A stretch of DNA of 64,000 bases. Origin: Larus michahellis (taxonomy: Eukaryota > Chordata > Aves > Charadriiformes > Laridae). Below the pieces are notes generated by a model, which made no database searches, was not told where the DNA came from, and saw nothing but the letters and a program-made list of their open reading frames with translations. Position numbers and translations under genes: made by a program. Shown in pieces: positions 59,301 through 64,000 of the stretch (position 1 is the first letter of the stretch; each line of letters opens with the position of its first letter). The stretch is from positions 1,302,001 to 1,366,000 of the forward strand of contig NC_133899.1 of the NCBI RefSeq assembly GCF_964199755.1, written 5' to 3'.

Positions 59301-61822
59301 TCAAGGAGATGCCTCTGTAGCTTGGTTGACCTCAGTAGAGTTAGTAGTGAAACAGTAAGAATTAGATGCTTCTTGGGAAGACTAAAGGCTTCTCCCCTGC
59401 ACTATTGGCAAGTCTGTGCCAGGCACGAAGGTCTGGGAAGTCCAGCTGTGTGTGTGTCTGTTTGCTCTAAGTGCTTAATTGTGTAGTTAATACCCAGTCA
59501 CTTGTTTTCGCAAATGCTGGCTAGAAAATACAATACACCACTTGTGTTTGAGTCTATATTGCACGCCATACCTTTGGACAGGGGCTCCTAAGGATTCATC
59601 CCCCCTCAGAGGGGAGCGGAGGAGGTGGGAGTGTGTTTATATATTGCTTTGTGGGTGCATTTCTCCGCACTGCGTGGTCACCACAGGCCTGCCTGCTGTG
59701 CTCCAGCTGGCCCTGCACCTTCTCCCCCTAAAATATTCTCCCGAGCCAGTAGCCAAAGTAAATGCTTGCCTGCTTTCAGGTCCTTCCAGAGAAGGTGGAA
59801 CAGCTCGTATGGTGGAGAAGCAAAAGACAGTTGGAGTGAGGAGGATGAGCTTTTCTCAGACGCAGGTAAGAACAAAGCCCCTACTGCAGGTGTTAATTGA
59901 TGATAATCCTGGCCTTGGGGCTCCCTCATGGGTGTCTTGCCACCTTCTGTGTGACTGAATTTTGAACACAGAAATCCTAAAAACCCAAGAAAATAGGTAG
60001 CTGTCCAACTCTGAGATATTTGTTCTTTTTACCTCTGACCTGAAATACATGCCAAAAACTCCTGTTCCAGTGTCAGACTAATCATGCTTAGCTTATAAGA
60101 TATAAATATTGGAAATACAGCTCTTTCCCTGTTCCCACTTTAGTGCCATGAAATGCAGGTTAGGTTTACCCTTTCACTCAGATCAATTTTCGAGTCCAGT
60201 TCCCTTTGGAGCTAGATGGGCAGCTTAGCTGGTGAAAAGGAGTGGACAACGAATGTCTGATTCCAGCCTCAACATAACAGCATAGCAGCATCCTGGATGG
60301 ATGCCCCCGGTCTTGATGTATTGGCTAGTTTAGAACAAAACAGATCTTATTGGAAAGCTTTCACGTGAAGCAACTGGGGCTTGAAACGGAAAGGCTGTGC
60401 TTGCTATTGCTGCAGAAAAGGGAGGGATAAAGGAATTTGGTTTCATTGTCTGTCACTGGATGTTCTCGTTGTAGGCTGACTGCATAGTTCAGCAGTTAAG
60501 CCCAAGGCAGCCTCTCGAGGAGGTGTGTACCTCCTGAGTTATGGTGAAATGTAAGTCTCTTGCCTTGTTTTTCAGCATCATTTGGGAGAAACAGCCACAA
60601 CTCTACAGTCTTCGGTTCCAAGAAACAGGTAATGTAGAGCCCTTAAATCGTTTCAGTAAGGCCTGAAATCAGGACATGTCCATATAGAAGAGCAAGCGGT
60701 TGGACAGTTTGCAATACATTGATGAAGACTGCTGCTCAGACCACTTCCTCAGCTACAGCAGGGCGAGCTGCTGCTGTGCTTTTAGTGAAGCACTGGAGGC
60801 TGGGTTGGAAAGTGATGCTTCCTGAGGCTGGTGCTCGTAGTGTCCAGGCTTGATCTGAGTTATTCAGGTCTTTGCATTCGCAGAGCTGGCTGGAGTTCCT
60901 CTGTTAAAACAGCCCAGTTTGGTAGTTGGCTGAAGCTGTGTGCCTCCCACACGCCAGGCACTGGGTATGTGCATGACATCCCTTTTCCTTGATGTGCGTG
61001 GTTCAGAACTAGGTTTGAGAGTTCCCCGTGCGTTGGAGAAGTTCAGCATCTTGTTTGGGTGGGGGACATGCATACGGCAGCTGTTACTTGGAAAGAGGTC
61101 CCAAGTTTGGTGCTACTAGGAACTCTCACCCTTGCTTGTAGGAAGAGAGCTGCTGGCTCTTGTGCTGCAGTATACCACATAGCACTTTCCCAGTAACTGC
61201 TTTCTTCAGTCATTTCGTGTTTTGCCCCCAGTACAAAGTCAAGGGACCTGCAGACCTGAACTTGCAGATTTTTATTTTTTTTTTAACGCACTACTTTTAT
61301 GCTGTTAGGCAGGGTGTAGGCAGTGAGTGCTTTCTGATGCTTGCTGTTGCATCAAAAGGTAACTCTTCTTTTACATGATCACTGTTGTGCTTTGGAAGCA
61401 GAACTACTCCTGAGCTTGTGCTGGAGCTGAGCATTTGTCTTACTTGTGACAGTTATGAGAGCACGTCTACAGTGAAGTGATTATTGAGTGTTGTGTGTGC
61501 TATTGACAGGACATCTCTGGCTTTCCTCCATGTCACTAGCGCAGATGATAAAGGGAAGCTAACGTGCTAGGAAGGAGTTACAGCACGGTTCTCTGCCAAA
61601 TGCAGCTCCTCCCTGAAACTGCACTCTGTACTCATAGAGTTCTGCTTACCTGCTCTTTTCTAGAAATGGACAATACAGGAGAGCGAGTGGATCAAAGAGG
61701 GCGTGAAGAAGTTCGGAGAAGGGAGATGGAAGGCCATTTGCCAGAAATACCCCTTCCAGAACCGCACGGCGGTGATGATCAAGGATCGTTGGCGGACCAT
61801 GAAAAAGCTGGGAATCCTCTAA
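53171..61822 (+). CDS. TERF2: Telomeric repeat-binding factor 2 (TRF2), complete gene
   Basis: Ten coding exons join in phase to a predicted 570-residue TRF2, the shelterin subunit that binds double-stranded telomeric DNA, shapes t-loops and blocks ATM signalling and end joining. Order of parts: a 20-residue leader; the TRFH dimerisation domain (about 21-215); a long hinge with an Ala/Pro/Glu-rich repeat section (exon 6), a RAP1-binding segment (about 344-387), a basic KRRK, a TIN2-binding segment [10 protein letters not shown] (424-433) and an iDDR-like acidic motif SWSEEDELF (489-497); and a C-terminal Myb domain (519-570) with the telobox [14 protein letters not shown]. The Gly/Arg-rich basic N-terminal domain of mammalian TRF2 is missing. 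An in-frame TAA at 53090-53092 with no ATG before 53171 fixes the start unless an upstream exon exists. Mammalian TRF2 is about 500-542 residues; the extra length is in the hinge. Confidence 0.97.
53394..53541 (+). repeat. 63-bp tandem repeat in TERF2 intron 1
   Basis: A 63-bp unit beginning CGGGCTGGGGGTGAGGGGAG starts at 53394, 53457 and 53520, giving about 2.4 copies. The unit is G-rich with internal GGGG runs. It fills much of the 311-bp first intron and is a likely source of length variation. Confidence 0.9.
53654..53749 (+). CDS. TERF2: TERF2 coding exon 2
   Basis: 96 nt, phase 1 in and out, flanked by CCTACAG and GTGGGT. It encodes [11 protein letters not shown] through [12 protein letters not shown] plus the first base of Asp90. 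The EEGENLDCTF region corresponds to the TRFH surface that docks Apollo and other partners in human TRF2. Confidence 0.95.
54300..54430 (+). CDS. TERF2: TERF2 coding exon 3
   Basis: 131 nt, phase 1 to 0, between TTCTTGTAG and GTAAGA. It encodes [20 protein letters not shown] followed by helical TRFH sequence ending TVKEA, matching the mammalian protein ([12 protein letters not shown]). Confidence 0.95.
54732..54818 (+). CDS. TERF2: TERF2 coding exon 4
   Basis: 87 nt, 29 codons, phase 0 at both ends. It encodes [20 protein letters not shown] and HMGKDAKNQ, highly conserved TRFH sequence (mammalian [20 protein letters not shown]). The donor is GTGAGT. Confidence 0.96.
55488..55634 (+). CDS. 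TERF2: TERF2 coding exon 5
   Basis: 147 nt, 49 codons, phase 0 at both ends, after the acceptor CCTCCCTTCTAG. It encodes the end of [42 protein letters not shown] and LLLT. The donor is GTGTGT. Confidence 0.95.
56075..56469 (+). CDS. TERF2: TERF2 coding exon 6 (expanded hinge)
   Basis: 395 nt, phase 0 to 2, starting [15 protein letters not shown] after TCTCTCCAAG and ending SCRDSE plus AG before GTGGGC. Most of the exon codes for acidic low-complexity hinge, far longer than the corresponding mammalian linker. It includes two full copies of a 13-residue unit ([13 protein letters not shown] and [13 protein letters not shown]) and partial ones. It is probably disordered. Splice phases on both sides agree with the neighbouring exons. 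Confidence 0.92.
56270..56386 (+). repeat. TERF2: 39-bp coding tandem repeat in TERF2 exon 6
   Basis: Units start at 56270, 56309 and 56348 with GCTCCTGAG. The first two are near-identical over 39 bp; the third diverges after about 12 bp. The period is a multiple of three, so copy-number change would preserve the frame. Confidence 0.85.
57027..57413 (+). CDS. TERF2: TERF2 coding exon 7 (RAP1- and TIN2-binding)
   Basis: 387 nt, phase 2 to 2, from the acceptor TTATTTTGTAG to the donor GTATGA. It encodes the RAP1-binding segment ([30 protein letters not shown]), the basic KRRK at 397-400, and [12 protein letters not shown], which matches the TIN2-binding TISRLVLEEDSQ of human TRF2. Reading through the donor would add about 36 unrelated residues before a stop. 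The chosen donor restores the frame with exon 8 through an AA|G lysine codon. Confidence 0.93.
57414..59779 (+). other. TERF2: TERF2 intron 7 (noncoding)
   Basis: The longest TERF2 intron, 2.37 kb. T- and G-rich mixed sequence with no recognised element or extra exon. The remaining TERF2 introns are 0.3-1.0 kb and contain nothing I can name apart from the repeat in intron 1. Confidence 0.75.
59780..59865 (+). CDS. TERF2: TERF2 coding exon 8 (iDDR-like motif)
   Basis: 86 nt, phase 2 to 1, between CCTGCTTTCAG and GTAAGA. It encodes [20 protein letters not shown] then EDELFSDA. This aligns with human [20 protein letters not shown], the iDDR segment that restrains the DNA-damage response at telomeres. 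Confidence 0.92.
60576..60628 (+). CDS. TERF2: TERF2 coding exon 9
   Basis: 53 nt, phase 1 to 0, between TTGTTTTTCAG and GTAATG. With the split codon it encodes [18 protein letters not shown], leading into the Myb domain; the KKQ before KW matches the mammalian KKQKW junction. The rest of the exon is poorly conserved, as expected. Confidence 0.88.
61664..61822 (+). CDS. TERF2: TERF2 coding exon 10 (Myb/telobox, stop)
   Basis: 52 codons plus TAA, after the acceptor GCTCTTTTCTAG. It encodes the single Myb/SANT repeat that reads [45 protein letters not shown], then the recognition helix [14 protein letters not shown] and the end IL. Three Trp residues and the VxxKDRWRxM telobox are intact. Confidence 0.97.
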   Translation, partial: KWTIQESEWIKEGVKKFGEGRWKAICQKYPFQNRTAVMIKDRWRTMKKLGIL

Positions 61823-62710
61823 ACTCAGGAGCCATGAGACCTTCAGTGCAAAAAAATTCGTATTTTTCTTTTGAAAGATGGACTGGAGCAATGGTAGCGC
61901 AGAGGCTGCTGTGCTCGTTCCTGGTGTGTGTTGGGGCTGGCGTGGTGAGCCCCTCTGGCTCGTGGTACCTGAGGCTGCTGCAGCAGAGGGAACCGTGTCC
62001 GACAAGAAACGAGGAACCTGTGTCTAGAGTTGTAGCTGCAAGGATTAGGTCTTCTGCAGTTAGTAGAAGCTGCACAGCCTGATTGCACATGCTTGGAAAC
62101 GGCCTGGATTGGGACTTCCTTTTCCACCTGACAACTGCAGTGTTCATAGAATGAATCCCAACCTGATGGACTGCTGAAATGACAGCTTTCTCTGCTCAGA
62201 GGCTGTCAAATGGTAGGATAATCCCATCAGTGGCTATTTTAATGTGTTTTAATTGTCTAAACTGTGGATTGCTTGTTTCATCTGTTTACTCAGTTCCTTG
62301 TGGGAGAGAGGCAGCACGTAGTCCCAGAGCTTCTGGGGAGAAGAAGGGATTTAGGCAAGGCGATCTGCTTAGATTTATTTTATTTTTTTTTTCCCATTTC
62401 TTTCTGCTTTGTACATGGCTAGTCTGCGACTGGCAATTTCTCCCTCCCAGCTTTGAGGCTTTAAAAACATTATTATTTTTTTTTGTTTCAGTACTTAAAT
62501 GTTGTTTGTTCCCATGTTAAAAAGTTCAAGTGCTTACTGATTTTGGGCATGTCTCACTGGCACTTCTTCCTGGTCATGTCCCCTTCCTGCGTGTGATCCC
62601 TGGAAGCGTATGAGCTCCAAGGGCACTGCCTGTTTCCTGCCTTCAGGTGCCAAAGCTGGAGTCCTTGTCTGAGTGTTTTTCTGTGAAATAAAGTTCCTGT
62701 CTTGTTGGAT
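61823..62710 (+). other. TERF2: TERF2 3' UTR (likely extent)
   Basis: From the stop codon to about 20 nt past the AATAAA at 62687-62692, which is followed by a GTTCCTGTCTTGTTGG-type U/G-rich stretch. No other strong poly(A) signal on this strand was noticed between the stop and this site. A 3' UTR of about 0.9 kb results. Confidence 0.65.
62687..62692 (+). terminator. TERF2: TERF2 poly(A) signal
   Basis: Canonical AATAAA, 865 bp after the TERF2 stop and about 0.9 kb before the TMED6 start, with a U/G-rich downstream region. Confidence 0.7.

Positions 62711-64000
<1,290 letters not shown>

Overview
The window looks like single-copy sequence from a bird. CR1 LINE 3' ends typical of birds lie in the first 10 kb, introns are short, promoters sit in sharp CpG islands, and a block of four genes matches one known from human 16q22 (NFAT5, CYB5B, TERF2, TMED6). 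The species itself was not determined. There are no prokaryotic features. All coding calls below were built by hand from splice sites and reading-frame phase, because only single exons are open in the raw sequence.

Layout: (1) 1-17544 is the 5' part of NFAT5 intron 1. NFAT5 is on the minus strand and only its first coding exon (17545-17617) is in the window, inside a large CpG island at about 16.6-18.5 kb. (2) About 18.6-34.7 kb is intergenic with no gene I could recognise. (3) CYB5B (minus strand, 35197-47289) is complete: five coding exons, two of them microexons, giving a predicted 147-residue tail-anchored cytochrome b5. (4) About 47.3-53.1 kb is the roughly 5.9-kb spacer between the divergent CYB5B and TERF2 promoters. 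(5) TERF2 (plus strand, 53171-61822) is complete: ten coding exons, predicted 570 residues, with TRFH, RAP1-binding, TIN2-binding, iDDR-like and Myb/telobox modules; its 3' UTR probably ends just after an AATAAA at 62687. (6) TMED6 (plus strand) begins at 63608 and runs off the right edge after its first coding exon.

The genes are neighbours by ancestral synteny, not an operon. NFAT5 is the tonicity-responsive transcription factor, CYB5B an outer mitochondrial membrane electron carrier, TERF2 (TRF2) the shelterin protein of double-stranded telomeric DNA, and TMED6 a p24-family cargo receptor of the early secretory pathway.

The most striking observations are a four-copy array of a ZNF143/THAP11-like element at about 42-bp spacing upstream of TERF2; a TERF2 open frame that begins almost directly at the TRFH domain, with an in-frame stop upstream, so the Gly/Arg-rich N-terminal domain of mammalian TRF2 is absent; a 39-bp in-frame tandem repeat enlarging the TRF2 hinge; and four NRF1-like motifs about 60 bp apart upstream of NFAT5. 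I found no evidence of a wholly new multi-gene system.
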